Shown: positions 1 to 7,294, numbered from the stretch's first letter. The stretch: 25,723 nucleotides of DNA from an uncultured Muribaculaceae bacterium (GCA_904501735.1 CAJGBY010000022.1:1-25723), one strand, 5' to 3'. The notes: a model not told the origin generated them from the letters alone. Numbers and translations are program-made.

Positions 1-1
1 A

Positions 2-337
2 AAACTATTATTATTAATTGTTTTATTATCTGTAAACTTTAATATGTTTGCAAGTAAGAAGAATATAAGTCTTCGAGAAATAGATCCAGGTAGGTTAAGA
101 GAATTAGTAATGAAACCTGAAGTGTGGTATGACACCGAAGAGCATATCATAGATGTGACAATGCATAGTGCAGGTGTGCTAACGGTTTATTACGCTGACG
201 GCGAAACTGTGCATAGTGTAAACAACTTGACATTCGACCTTAACAGAGTGTTCTGCGACAAGGAATGTAACCTTATTATTCTCGAAACTGCTGACGGCAT
301 CGTCTACGAAGGATATCTGCAAGAAGAAATAAAATAA
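2..337 (+). CDS. Small secreted protein, 5'-partial, possibly DUF3244-like
   Basis: The reading frame is open to the left edge of the window. Upstream of the ATG at position 44 it encodes KLLLLIVLLSVNFN, which looks like the hydrophobic core of a signal peptide. I therefore infer a start outside the window and an exported protein; the ATG at 44 would remove this segment. The visible mature part is about 95 residues, ends at a TAA, and has alternating hydrophobic strands with short turns (VLTVYYADGETV, NLIILETADGIVYEGYL). That pattern resembles small beta-sandwich proteins of the DUF3244 type in Bacteroidales, but this comes from memory and was not searched. It lies 39 bp upstream of a C10 protease gene with no recognisable promoter between, so co-transcription is likely. 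In Bacteroides fragilis, C10 proteases are encoded beside small inhibitor proteins, so an inhibitor or partner role is possible but unproven. Confidence 0.6.
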   Translation, partial: KLLLLIVLLSVNFNMFASKKNISLREIDPGRLRELVMKPEVWYDTEEHIIDVTMHSAGVLTVYYADGETVHSVNNLTFDLNRVFCDKECNLIILETADGIVYEGYLQEEIK

Positions 338-376
338 AAACTAAATAATTAACCAACTAACTATTAAAATTAAACA

Positions 377-1804
377 ATGAAAAAGATTCTATTAGGAGTA
401 TCATTATGCGTAGCTATGTGTGCGTGTAATGATAATGCGTTAATTAATGAACCAGTTCAAGAAAGTGAAACAATATTGTCTCGCTCAGGAGAAACAACAT
501 CAGCAGAGAGCTATACAGTAACACCCGAAATGGTGTGCAAGTACCTTAATATTGCTCGAAAGGGAAAAACTATCAACAGCCTTACTCCTGTGGTTGAAAA
601 TGGCGATACCCTTGCTTACGTGGCTCAGTATGCCGACACACTTGGTTGGGATTTGATTTCGGGCGACCGTCGATTAGACCCTGTTCTTGCTAATTCAGAA
701 ACCGGTATTTTAAATTTATCTGATACAATCAATCCAGCAGTAGGGGCAGTGAAAGGAATGATATATACAGTAAAACAAACCAAAGAAAGTTTTGAAACAC
801 AAAAAAATCCAATATGGAAATTATTAGAACCGAAAGAGAAAAAGACAAATAGTAATCCTCAAGCAAGAGGTATAGGTTTTGGCAAATGGGTTGAGCTTGA
901 TACAATATATGAAAGCGAAGAATATACAAAGCCACATATAATAACAACAAGGTGGCATCAAGATTATCCTTGGAATACAATATGTCCTCAAATACAGATG
1001 CAACCTGCGAAAGCTGGTTGTACTCCTATCGCAACATCACAAATAATATATTATTATAGAAAGAATAATATACAAGGTTGTTCTATACCGAGTAGTTATA
1101 GTATTTCTTACTCTGATTTTTCATATATATTTTCAGACTTTTCAACATCGGGGTGGTCTCAGATAAGAGAAACGGCTTCTTCAAACGATGATGAAAATAG
1201 ACAAACTGCAATATTTATCACATATATAGGCGATTTAATGGGTACACAATATGGTTTAGTAGAATCACCAACTGTTCCATATAAAGAAATAGATATAATG
1301 GAAATGTATGGACTTGCAGGAACTTTTAGAAATAGCTATAATTACAACAACTTAAAATCAAGTCTAAATGCAAATAGACCAGTACTTATTAGTTGTGGAG
1401 CAAATGACACAACATCACATATGTTTATTGTTGATTCTTATCGCACACATACTGAAATGATTTATGCAAGACGAAAGTGGGACCCTACTATTGAAATTAC
1501 CGATTGGAACGATTATGAAGAACCCCCTGTAGAAGCTTCAAATAGTAAGGATGGGTATGCTTACGAAACAAGATTAATAGGAAATAGTGAAAGGATTGAT
1601 ATTGCAATGAATTGGGGCTGGGAAAATGTAAATGATGTGTATTATTCGGCTTACAGTTATACAAGTTCTATCAATTATGGAGAGTACTCTACTCCAGAGT
1701 ATAGTTATACATATCCTGCAAATTGGAGTGTAAGTGTTAATGGGAATCATTATAATTATAATCAATTCCAATATATGATATATAATATTCAAGATATAAA
1801 CTAA
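377..1804 (+). CDS. C10 family (streptopain-like) cysteine protease, lipoprotein
   Basis: This 475-residue protein starts with a lipoprotein signal (VAMCAC, lipidated Cys probably 17), so it is probably anchored to a membrane facing the periplasm or exterior. Residues about 45-115 resemble the streptopain/Spi-type prodomain (TPEMVCKYLNIAR). The C10 catalytic signature is clear: AGCTPIATSQI with nucleophile Cys215, HMFIVDSY with His348, and MNWGWEN (Asn412-Trp413), which shapes the active site. The family comprises secreted papain-fold cysteine proteases made as zymogens, known from Streptococcus SpeB, Porphyromonas/Prevotella proteases and B. fragilis Bfp enzymes. The flanking genes encode small exported proteins that could be inhibitors. 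Hand-counted base composition is about 44% GC over 481-720 but 25-30% in blocks of the catalytic half, which is odd for one gene. The substrate is unknown; the family call is firm. Confidence 0.9.
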   Translation: MKKILLGVSLCVAMCACNDNALINEPVQESETILSRSGETTSAESYTVTPEMVCKYLNIARKGKTINSLTPVVENGDTLAYVAQYADTLGWDLISGDRRLDPVLANSETGILNLSDTINPAVGAVKGMIYTVKQTKESFETQKNPIWKLLEPKEKKTNSNPQARGIGFGKWVELDTIYESEEYTKPHIITTRWHQDYPWNTICPQIQMQPAKAGCTPIATSQIIYYYRKNNIQGCSIPSSYSISYSDFSYIFSDFSTSGWSQIRETASSNDDENRQTAIFITYIGDLMGTQYGLVESPTVPYKEIDIMEMYGLAGTFRNSYNYNNLKSSLNANRPVLISCGANDTTSHMFIVDSYRTHTEMIYARRKWDPTIEITDWNDYEEPPVEASNSKDGYAYETRLIGNSERIDIAMNWGWENVNDVYYSAYSYTSSINYGEYSTPEYSYTYPANWSVSVNGNHYNYNQFQYMIYNIQDIN

Positions 1805-1822
1805 TATAAGAAATAAACTATT

Positions 1823-2332
1823 ATGAGAAAATTAATTTATTTGTTAGTGTTTTTTTTCTTGGTGTCATGTAACGAAAAGGAAGAATTTGTTTTTGTGAAT
1901 TCGGATAAATTCCCCACTATATTGTTAATAGAGATTCTTGATAAGGATTCGGTAAATATACTGAATGATAGTATAACAAGAAATGAATATATGGAGAACA
2001 TGAAAATTATTTATCGCGATTCAGTATTTTGTTGTAGTGGAGTGACCAAACAATATGATAGTGATTACTCTTTTAATGGAAAAAATTCATTATCCAATAT
2101 TGAATTTTGGGCAAAAGATTATTATAATAAGGACTGGAGACCTTATACATATTATGCATTCTGGTTTGGCTCTTTTGCCCCCAACCAAAGATTTGAAAAT
2201 GAGTTAGTGATAATAGATTGGGGTGATGGAACTACCGATGAAATAAAGTTTACATATACAGAAAATACATCTATATGGATTTTGAATGGCAAAAAAGTTG
2301 AAAATTCAATGTTTACTTTTGTAAGAGAATAA
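1823..2332 (+). CDS. Small lipoprotein of unknown function next to C10 protease
   Basis: This 169-residue protein has a short signal sequence and lipobox (FFLVSC, Cys16). The Cys is followed by NEKEE, an acidic stretch after a Lys that resembles the surface-export signal described for Bacteroidetes lipoproteins, so exposure on the outer surface is plausible. The rest is unrecognised. It is rich in aromatic residues and ends with a strand-rich segment (ELVIIDWGDGTTDEIKFTY) reminiscent of PKD-like beta-sandwich folds. It starts 18 bp after the protease stop and has the same AT-rich composition, so the two are probably one transcription unit. A role as immunity, inhibitor or accessory factor of the protease is an inference from position only. 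No catalytic motif is visible. Confidence 0.7.
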   Translation: MRKLIYLLVFFFLVSCNEKEEFVFVNSDKFPTILLIEILDKDSVNILNDSITRNEYMENMKIIYRDSVFCCSGVTKQYDSDYSFNGKNSLSNIEFWAKDYYNKDWRPYTYYAFWFGSFAPNQRFENELVIIDWGDGTTDEIKFTYTENTSIWILNGKKVENSMFTFVRE

Positions 2333-2505
2333 TCTATAACGCGAATAATAAACCATATTTTAAGGCTAAAACGATAGTGCGGAGCGTGGGCGAGTGGGTC
2401 TATGCTCCGCAATGTTTTTGAGTAATGGCACTTTTCAAGTGCAGTGTGGTATGGACCTACAACCGCACGTGGCACTACGTTTACGCGCGGTTAATACGCG
2501 ATTTT

Positions 2506-2518
2506 ATGCCTGTGGCAT
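2506..2518. repeat. Hairpin repeat ATGCCTGTGGCAT, copy 1
   Basis: This is a perfect 5-bp stem with a 3-nt loop. The identical 13-mer recurs at 2691-2703, both times preceded by a T-rich run. Confidence 0.6.
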
Positions 2519-2614
2519 TTATTAGATAGGGTACCAACGGAATAATCTACGCAGAAGGGGTTTTGTAGGGGTTATTTAGGTGGTGTACCTAAACGGCACA
2601 CTTATTTGGGGCTA

Positions 2615-2641
2615 TTCTCCTCTCCGGGAGCTGAAGCACCC
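2615..2641. repeat. 27-bp direct repeat, copy 1
   Basis: It begins TTCTCCTCTC and ends GCTGAAGCACCC. It matches 2815-2841 at 25 of 27 positions, with mismatches at repeat positions 11 and 15. Confidence 0.65.
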
Positions 2642-2690
2642 GGTTACCACAGATGACGCCCTGCGGGCGTGTCGCTCAACATCTCTTTTA

Positions 2691-2703
2691 ATGCCTGTGG
2701 CAT
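2691..2703. repeat. Hairpin repeat ATGCCTGTGGCAT, copy 2
   Basis: Identical to the 13-bp hairpin at 2506-2518. Confidence 0.6.
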
Positions 2704-2814
2704 AATGTTTAGGGTTATATGTTGGGCTTTCAGCCTGTTTTGTGAGGTGTGTGATTTGTCCGGGCGTGGTGCTTTGCTTGCACAGGGCTGTTTTATATAT
2801 TGCTTTCAGCGATG

Positions 2815-2841
2815 TTCTCCTCTCTGGGCGCTGAAGCACCC
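2815..2841. repeat. 27-bp direct repeat, copy 2
   Basis: Second copy of the repeat at 2615-2641, placed exactly 200 bp further on. Confidence 0.65.
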
Positions 2842-2906
2842 TTCAGGTGTTCTGCGTTAAAAAAACTGAGGCGAAAAATATCGATGAATTGCTGTCCGAT
2901 AAAATA

Positions 2907-2943
2907 AAAAGACTCTTACCAAACAAATTGATAAGAGTCTTTT
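2907..2943 (-). terminator. Rho-independent terminator after frr
   Basis: A perfect 12-bp inverted repeat (AAAAGACTCTTA at 2907-2918, TAAGAGTCTTTT at 2932-2943) encloses a 13-nt loop. Read on the minus strand it starts 22 bp after the frr stop and runs into a T-rich tail. It is A-rich before and T-rich after on both strands, so it could also stop transcription arriving from the left. Confidence 0.85.
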
Positions 2944-2965
2944 ATTCTTTAGGATATTAACCTTA

Positions 2966-3526
2966 TTACACTGTAAGGATTTCTTTTTCCTTAGCTGCAA
3001 AGATTTCGTCGATTTTCTTCATATACTTATCGTGCATCTTTTGCACCTTGTCTTCACCATCTTTTGATACATCTTCAGGCATACCGTTCTTAACAGCCTT
3101 CTTCAAACCTTCGATTGCATCGCGGCGAGCATTACGAACCGAGATCTTAGCATTTTCTGCTTCACCCTTTGATTGCTTTACAAGAGCCTTACGACGCTCT
3201 TCAGTCAATGGAGGAATACAGATGCGAATCACTTCACCGTTATTTTCAGGAGTAATACCAAGTTCGCTATTGATGATAGCCTTTTCGATTTCCTTGAACA
3301 TTGGTTTTTCCCATGGTGTGATTGCAATAGTACGAGCATCAGGCACCGAGATATTAGCTACATTGCTAATAGGCACATGGCTGCCATAATATTCTACTCT
3401 GATTCCGTCAAGAATCTTTGCATTAGCCTTACCTGCACGGATATGATCAAGAGCCTCGCTTAGGTATTCCACAGCAAGTTCCATTTTTTCTTCAGCAGGA
3501 TTCAAAAAGTCTTTAACTTCGCTCAT
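2966..3526 (-). CDS. frr: Ribosome recycling factor
   Basis: At 186 residues this is the normal length for RRF, which with EF-G splits post-termination 70S ribosomes in the cytoplasm. Sequence marks are the N-terminal helix ending HIRAGKANAKILDGI, the domain II strand region (VPDARTIAITPWEK), the NGEVIRICIPPLTEERRKALVK segment and the long C-terminal helices that complete domain I. It starts 27 bp after the pyrH stop and appears to share the pyrH promoter at 4292-4322; a terminator follows at 2907-2943. The pyrH-frr order is common in bacteria. The assignment is not in doubt. Confidence 0.98.
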   Translation of the reverse strand: MSEVKDFLNPAEEKMELAVEYLSEALDHIRAGKANAKILDGIRVEYYGSHVPISNVANISVPDARTIAITPWEKPMFKEIEKAIINSELGITPENNGEVIRICIPPLTEERRKALVKQSKGEAENAKISVRNARRDAIEGLKKAVKNGMPEDVSKDGEDKVQKMHDKYMKKIDEIFAAKEKEILTV

Positions 3527-3553
3527 ATATATTCGTTTTTAATTAATTTCCGA

Positions 3554-4264
3554 TTAATAAACAAGTGTACCTATTGGTTCACCATCAAGCACCTTCTTTA
3601 GGTTACCCTTTGTGTCCATATCGAACACGATGATTGGCAAGTTATTTTCCTTACACATTGCTGTTGCTGTCAAGTCCATAACCTTCAAGCCACGAGTATA
3701 CACCTCATCATAAGTGATTTTGTCAAATTTTGTTGCTGTTGGGTCCTTTTCTGGATCGGCAGTGTAGATACCATCAACACGAGTACCCTTTAGCATCACA
3801 TTAGCTTCGATTTCGATACCACGAAGCGACGAACCAGTGTCGGTTGTGAAGAATGGGTTACCTGTACCACCAGCCATGATAGCCACCTTACCTGCTTTCA
3901 TTGCATCGATAGCTTTCCACTTGCTATAGTGTTCGCCGATTGGGAACATATTGATAGCTGTGAACACTTGTGCTGGTTGACCTTCGGTTTCAAGAGCCGA
4001 ACTCAATGCAAGCGAGTTGATTACAGTTGCAAGCATACCCATTTGGTCGCCCTTCACACGGTCAACACCCTTTGCTGCGCCCGACAAGCCACGGAATATG
4101 TTACCGCCACCTATCACGATACCTATTTCAACTCCACTTTGTGCTATTTCCTTGATTTGTTCAGCATAATCCTTTACGCGTTGTGCATCAATACCATAGC
4201 CTTGTGCTCCCATTAGCGATTCACCACTCAACTTGAGCAATATTCTCTTATATTTTGGTGCCAT
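3554..4264 (-). CDS. pyrH: UMP kinase
   Basis: This 236-residue protein of the amino-acid kinase fold phosphorylates UMP to UDP with ATP in pyrimidine nucleotide synthesis. Visible family motifs are KLSGESLMG near the N terminus (phosphate binding), GGGNIFRG, GTGNPFFTTD in the nucleotide-binding region, and the YTADPEKDP loop. The length is typical for bacterial hexameric UMP kinase. A near-consensus Bacteroidetes promoter lies 28-58 bp upstream of the ATG, giving a short leader, and no Shine-Dalgarno sequence is evident, as usual for the phylum. It is the first gene of a two-gene unit with frr. Confidence 0.98.
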   Translation of the reverse strand: MAPKYKRILLKLSGESLMGAQGYGIDAQRVKDYAEQIKEIAQSGVEIGIVIGGGNIFRGLSGAAKGVDRVKGDQMGMLATVINSLALSSALETEGQPAQVFTAINMFPIGEHYSKWKAIDAMKAGKVAIMAGGTGNPFFTTDTGSSLRGIEIEANVMLKGTRVDGIYTADPEKDPTATKFDKITYDEVYTRGLKVMDLTATAMCKENNLPIIVFDMDTKGNLKKVLDGEPIGTLVY

Positions 4265-4291
4265 TTCTCTTATATTTTCTAATTATTTTCA

Positions 4292-4322
4292 CAAATTTAA
4301 CCACAATGCGCCAACTTTCCAA
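4292..4322 (-). promoter_or_regulatory. Promoter for pyrH-frr (Bacteroidetes type)
   Basis: On the minus strand, TTG (4320-4322) is followed by 20 bp and then TAAATTTG (4292-4299), matching the Bacteroidetes -33 TTG / -7 TAnnTTTG consensus at its usual spacing. Confidence 0.75.
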
Positions 4323-4339
4323 GAATCTAACAAAAAAAA

Positions 4340-5560
4340 TCACTTCATTGTCAGCACTGAGCAGGTGTCAAAGGCGAGAAGCTCGGCACAGTTCATTATA
4401 TCTTGCGCTGTAAGTGCATTGATATGCTCCGATAGTTCGCCATCGGTCATCACACAATCATAATTCAAGAAGTTCTTGCCAAGCGACAACGCCATTGCCT
4501 CTTTGTTCTCACTCGACACAAGCAACTGACCAAGATATTGACGCTTTGCTGCCTCAAGTGCCTTTTCGCTCAACGGCTTCGACGCCAATTCGTCCATAAT
4601 GCGACGAATAAGACGCAAACTTGGGTTAACATGGCTCTCGTCGCTGCCGAAATATATTTGGAACAACCCACAATCGCTCATCAACGACACACTCGACTCC
4701 ACGGTATAGGCATATCCTCGCTTTTCACGAATTGCCACATTGAGCAATGAATTCATACCAGGACCTCCAAGGATATTGTTCAGCAAGAAAGCTGCATATT
4801 TGCGATCATCGTGCATCGAAAACATCTTTTTGCCCACTACAGTGTGTGCTTGATGCGAATCGATGTTCACCACCTCGTGAAACACTGGCACATCGGCTGG
4901 CACAAGGCGCTCAGCACGCTCAAGACGATGATTGAGCACTCCCAAATGTTTCTCTACAAGACGGAACAGACGCTCACTCTTGATATTACCCATTGCAAAG
5001 AACACCATATTTTCTGGCACATATTGTGTGTCGAGATAATGGCGACAATCCTCCGATGTGATATTCATCAAGTCGGCTTCACAACCCAATATGTTATGTC
5101 CCATTGTCGAACCGGCAAACAACATATCCTCAAAGTCGTCGTAGGCAGCATCCATCGGTGTATCACGATAAGAATCTATCTCTTCAAGCACCACTTCGCG
5201 CTCCTTCACCAGTTCCGATTCGGGGAATTGGCTATTTGCCACAAGATCTGAAATCAACTCCACAGCACGATCAAAATGCTCGCATGGGAACAACGAATAC
5301 AATGCCGTTCCCTCTTTGGTCGTGTAAGCATTCAGCTCGCCTCCCACTCGTTCCATTCTATTGATGATGTGCCATGAGCGGCGATGCTTCGTTCCCTTAA
5401 AGATTGTATGTTCCACAAAGTGAGCAAGCCCCCACTTTCCCATCAAATCGTCGCGGCTACCAGCATTTATCGACAAGCCACAATAAGCCACTCTCGACGA
5501 TGTGGGCACATGCACTATGCGAAGCCCATTTGACAATGTGTGATTATAATATTTAGCCAT
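4340..5560 (-). CDS. M16B family zinc metallopeptidase (insulinase/processing-peptidase family)
   Basis: This 406-residue peptidase carries the inverted zinc motif HFVEH (His47, Glu50, His51) with the third ligand in EREVVLEEID (Glu127, 76 residues after His51), so the catalytic site is intact. The C-terminal half has the companion M16 motif GGPGMNSLLNVAIREKRGYA, with the Arg and Tyr that position substrate. One protein therefore holds both the active and the structural half found in M16B enzymes. No signal peptide is visible. I chose the ATG at 5558-5560 because MAKYYNHTLSNGLR is a typical family start. An upstream in-frame TTG at 5590 would overlap the preceding gene by 25 bp. The gap to that upstream membrane-protein gene is 5 bp, so they are likely co-transcribed. 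The physiological substrate is unknown. Confidence 0.92.
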   Translation of the reverse strand: MAKYYNHTLSNGLRIVHVPTSSRVAYCGLSINAGSRDDLMGKWGLAHFVEHTIFKGTKHRRSWHIINRMERVGGELNAYTTKEGTALYSLFPCEHFDRAVELISDLVANSQFPESELVKEREVVLEEIDSYRDTPMDAAYDDFEDMLFAGSTMGHNILGCEADLMNITSEDCRHYLDTQYVPENMVFFAMGNIKSERLFRLVEKHLGVLNHRLERAERLVPADVPVFHEVVNIDSHQAHTVVGKKMFSMHDDRKYAAFLLNNILGGPGMNSLLNVAIREKRGYAYTVESSVSLMSDCGLFQIYFGSDESHVNPSLRLIRRIMDELASKPLSEKALEAAKRQYLGQLLVSSENKEAMALSLGKNFLNYDCVMTDGELSEHINALTAQDIMNCAELLAFDTCSVLTMK

Positions 5561-5565
5561 TCTAA

Positions 5566-5850
5566 TTATCCTTTCTTGTTTTTGCGCCAATTCTTTATGC
5601 GTTCTATTCCCGCCTTGCCAACAATCAACAACCCACTATATTGAGCAGTCTTTGCAAGTCCGAAGAACACGAACCACAACACGCCTTTTGCACCTACACT
5701 TATAGGCAAAAGCATCTGTGCAAACGAGATCACATAACACAACACGCACACACCGAGCACCACCACTCCAGTGCGAAACGACAATCCCGCAAGCCAACTC
5801 TTCACCCTCGCCCAAAGCGACTTTTTATCTTCTTTTTCTACATTCTCCAA
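5566..5850 (-). CDS. Small conserved membrane protein, two predicted transmembrane helices
   Basis: This protein of about 94 residues has a charged N terminus (ENVEKEDKKSLWARVKSW), two hydrophobic segments (GVVVLGVCVLCYVISFA, and a second around VLWFVFFGLAK) and a basic tail (RIKNWRKNKKG). I recall similar small proteins in other Bacteroidales but do not know a function. The frame extends to another TTG at 5913. I prefer the TTG at 5848-5850 because a TATCTTTG promoter box at 5859-5866 lies inside that extension and would put the transcript start only a few bases before it. A GTG further in is also possible. It precedes the M16 peptidase gene by 5 bp, suggesting a shared transcript. Confidence 0.65.
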   Translation of the reverse strand: MENVEKEDKKSLWARVKSWLAGLSFRTGVVVLGVCVLCYVISFAQMLLPISVGAKGVLWFVFFGLAKTAQYSGLLIVGKAGIERIKNWRKNKKG

Positions 5851-5858
5851 AACGCCAA

Positions 5859-5890
5859 CAAAGATACAACAAAGGAATGAATTATAGAAA
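5859..5890 (-). promoter_or_regulatory. Putative promoter for membrane protein-M16 unit
   Basis: On the minus strand TTTC (5887-5890), 20 bp, then TATCTTTG (5859-5866). The -7 box is exact and the -33 box has one change. Transcription would start within a few bases of the TTG at 5850, predicting a leaderless or near-leaderless mRNA. Confidence 0.55.
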
Positions 5891-5970
5891 CGATCAATCT
5901 TCCCAACTAACAATACATAGCCCTAACTACTATCCTTTTCCACCACAACTCAAAAAGTACGAATACAAAA

Positions 5971-5994
5971 AAAGCCACTCGATTGAGTGGCTTT
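5971..5994 (-). terminator. Terminator after tRNA-Lys
   Basis: A perfect 10-bp stem (AAAGCCACTC at 5971-5980, GAGTGGCTTT at 5985-5994) with a 4-nt loop. Read on the minus strand it is followed by a run of T. It lies 15 bp beyond the tRNA 3' end. Confidence 0.85.
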
Positions 5995-6008
5995 GCTCTA
6001 TTGATTTG

Positions 6009-6081
6009 TGATCCGTCTGGGGCTCGAACCCAGGACCCCAACATTAAAAGTGTTGTGCTCTACCAGCTGAGCTAACGAATC
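6009..6081 (-). tRNA. tRNA-Lys(UUU)
   Basis: The minus strand folds as a full cloverleaf of 73 nt. The acceptor is GATTCGT paired with ACGGATC, the D-arm is AGCTCAGCTGGTAGAGC, the anticodon stem is CAACA/TGTTG with loop CTTTTAA (anticodon UUU, positions 6046-6048), and the T-arm holds GGTTCGAGCC. The 3' CCA is not encoded. It has its own promoter and terminator. Confidence 0.97.
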
Positions 6082-6096
6082 TCCTTAAAAGCGGTG

Positions 6097-6128
6097 CAAA
6101 GATACGGTCTTTTTAGATATTATGCAAA
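6097..6128 (-). promoter_or_regulatory. Promoter for tRNA-Lys
   Basis: On the minus strand TTTG (6125-6128), 20 bp, then TATCTTTG (6097-6104): both boxes of the Bacteroidetes consensus at ideal spacing, 15 bp before the mature tRNA. Confidence 0.8.
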
Positions 6129-6169
6129 TTTTACCGCCATTTTTTTGCTTTAAAACATAAAATGAGGGA

Positions 6170-7294
6170 TTAATCGCCGTTTTCGGACTCGTTTTCGTCT
6201 TCTTTCGCTATGCTATCAAATGTGTCTTGTAGCACATATCGCTTATAGTAAGATATTATCAATGCAGTGAGTGGAAGCGCCACAATAAGACCGATAAATC
6301 CAAGCAAAACACCCCATACCGACAACGACAAAAACACAAATACAGGATTTATTCCCATTTGCTTACCCATGATTTTTGGCGTAATGAACATGTCTTGGAT
6401 TATCTGAACCACTATATACACTATTGCTACTTCCAATAGCATGACCCAAAAGTTGCCTCCAGTAGTGATAGAGTCGACCAAGCACAACACTAATGCCACT
6501 GGGAACGACACCACTTGCAGATAAGGCACAAGATTGAGAACGCCCACAAACAACCCAAACACGAGTCCCAAAGGCAATCCTACAACCACAAACCCTATGC
6601 TATACAAAATTCCCACAATAAGCGCTATCAGCGACTGACCACGGAAATAGCGTTCCACCACAGTTCCTACATCCTGCATCACTTGCCACACAGTGTTTTT
6701 AAATCGTGGGGGTATAGCTTTTTGAAATCCGTTCTTAATTTTAGGATAGTCGATAAGCAAGAATATCAAATATAGTAGCACAACCAGCCAACCAAGCACT
6801 GCAAACACCACACTGAGTGTTGAGCCCACAAACGACCAAGTCTTGTTGGCTGTTGCCGTTACCACATTCACCAACTGTTCTCGGGTGAGATACTTCGAAA
6901 TATCCTCGATATTCACATTCTCGCGTATAAACTCGTGAATAGATTCCGATAGATACTTTCCGTTGGTGTTTATCTCGTTATACTGACGCATCATTTCCAC
7001 CAATTCTGCCACTTCCGACACAATGAGTGGATACACAATATACACCGCAACGGTTACAACCATCGCTATTTCAAACAATGTAAGCACCGTTGGCAAAACC
7101 CTATTCTTCATTCGCAACATTCGGCAGTTGAACTCTACCATTGGGTTGAGCATATAGGCAAACACGCACGCCACCAAGAACGGAAGCAATACTCCGCTCA
7201 AATAATCTACAAGCAATATTCCTCCCACTATGCACAACACCACAAGTACCACTCGGGTAACGCGGTCGAATGTAAAGGGCTTATCTATATTCAT
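6170..7294 (-). CDS. AI-2E/PerM family membrane transporter
   Basis: This 374-residue integral membrane protein has the layout of the AI-2E transporter (PerM, formerly UPF0118) family. A first pair of helices (VLVVLCIVGGILLVDYL, VLLPFLVACVFAYMLNP) leads to the conserved YMLNPMVE turn. A helix and a long polar loop of about 60 residues follow (NINTNGKYLSES to ISKYLTREQ), then the C-terminal helix bundle with SIGFVVVGLPLGLVFGLFVG-type segments and QMGINPVFVFLSLSVWGVLLG near the end. Members have been linked to autoinducer-2 or indole export and to sodium/proton antiport, so the substrate cannot be told from sequence. The gene starts 17 bp after the upstream lipoprotein stop and appears to be last in the dacB-rsmI run. 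Confidence 0.9.
   Translation of the reverse strand: MNIDKPFTFDRVTRVVLVVLCIVGGILLVDYLSGVLLPFLVACVFAYMLNPMVEFNCRMLRMKNRVLPTVLTLFEIAMVVTVAVYIVYPLIVSEVAELVEMMRQYNEINTNGKYLSESIHEFIRENVNIEDISKYLTREQLVNVVTATANKTWSFVGSTLSVVFAVLGWLVVLLYLIFLLIDYPKIKNGFQKAIPPRFKNTVWQVMQDVGTVVERYFRGQSLIALIVGILYSIGFVVVGLPLGLVFGLFVGVLNLVPYLQVVSFPVALVLCLVDSITTGGNFWVMLLEVAIVYIVVQIIQDMFITPKIMGKQMGINPVFVFLSLSVWGVLLGFIGLIVALPLTALIISYYKRYVLQDTFDSIAKEDENESENGD

Larger units (their letters stand above)
2333..2906. repeat. Gene-free repeat-rich structured region
   Basis: No convincing gene lies between the lipoprotein and frr. The stretch instead holds many short inverted repeats. Stems are at 2379-2385/2404-2410 (GCGGAGC), 2428-2433/2437-2442 (GCACTT), 2461-2466/2487-2492 (AACCGC) and 2656-2661/2665-2670 (ACGCCC). 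The 13-bp hairpin ATGCCTGTGGCAT occurs twice, at 2506-2518 and 2691-2703. A 27-bp direct repeat at 2615-2641 and 2815-2841 matches at 25 of 27 bases and is spaced exactly 200 bp. Composition is much richer in GC than the genes just upstream. This looks like a mosaic of dispersed intergenic repeats of the kind common in Bacteroidales genomes, or the relic of a small mobile element. No transposase is present. Short open frames across it are probably spurious. Confidence 0.6.

Noticed and set aside
2152..2475. Minus-strand open frame of about 107 codons overlapping the end of the small lipoprotein gene
   Set aside because: It runs antisense to a gene with a clear lipoprotein signal and into the hairpin-rich region; no signal, motif or promoter supports it.
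2615..2841. CRISPR array suggested by a repeated 27-bp unit
   Set aside because: There are only two copies, 200 bp apart, with no regular spacers and no cas genes.
2612..2860. Short open frames on both strands (75 and 63 codons) in the repeat region
   Set aside because: They are built from the repeats themselves, have unlikely composition (rich in Cys, Arg, Ser) and no start context. They look like translated non-coding repeat.
5561..5590. TTG start at 5590 for the M16 peptidase
   Set aside because: It would overlap the upstream gene by 25 bp and add ten residues not typical of the family; the ATG at 5560 gives a standard N terminus.
6009..6081. tRNA-Lys as an integration site for a mobile element
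   Set aside because: No integrase gene, repeated 3' tRNA fragment or composition change occurs beside it; core genes flank it on both sides.
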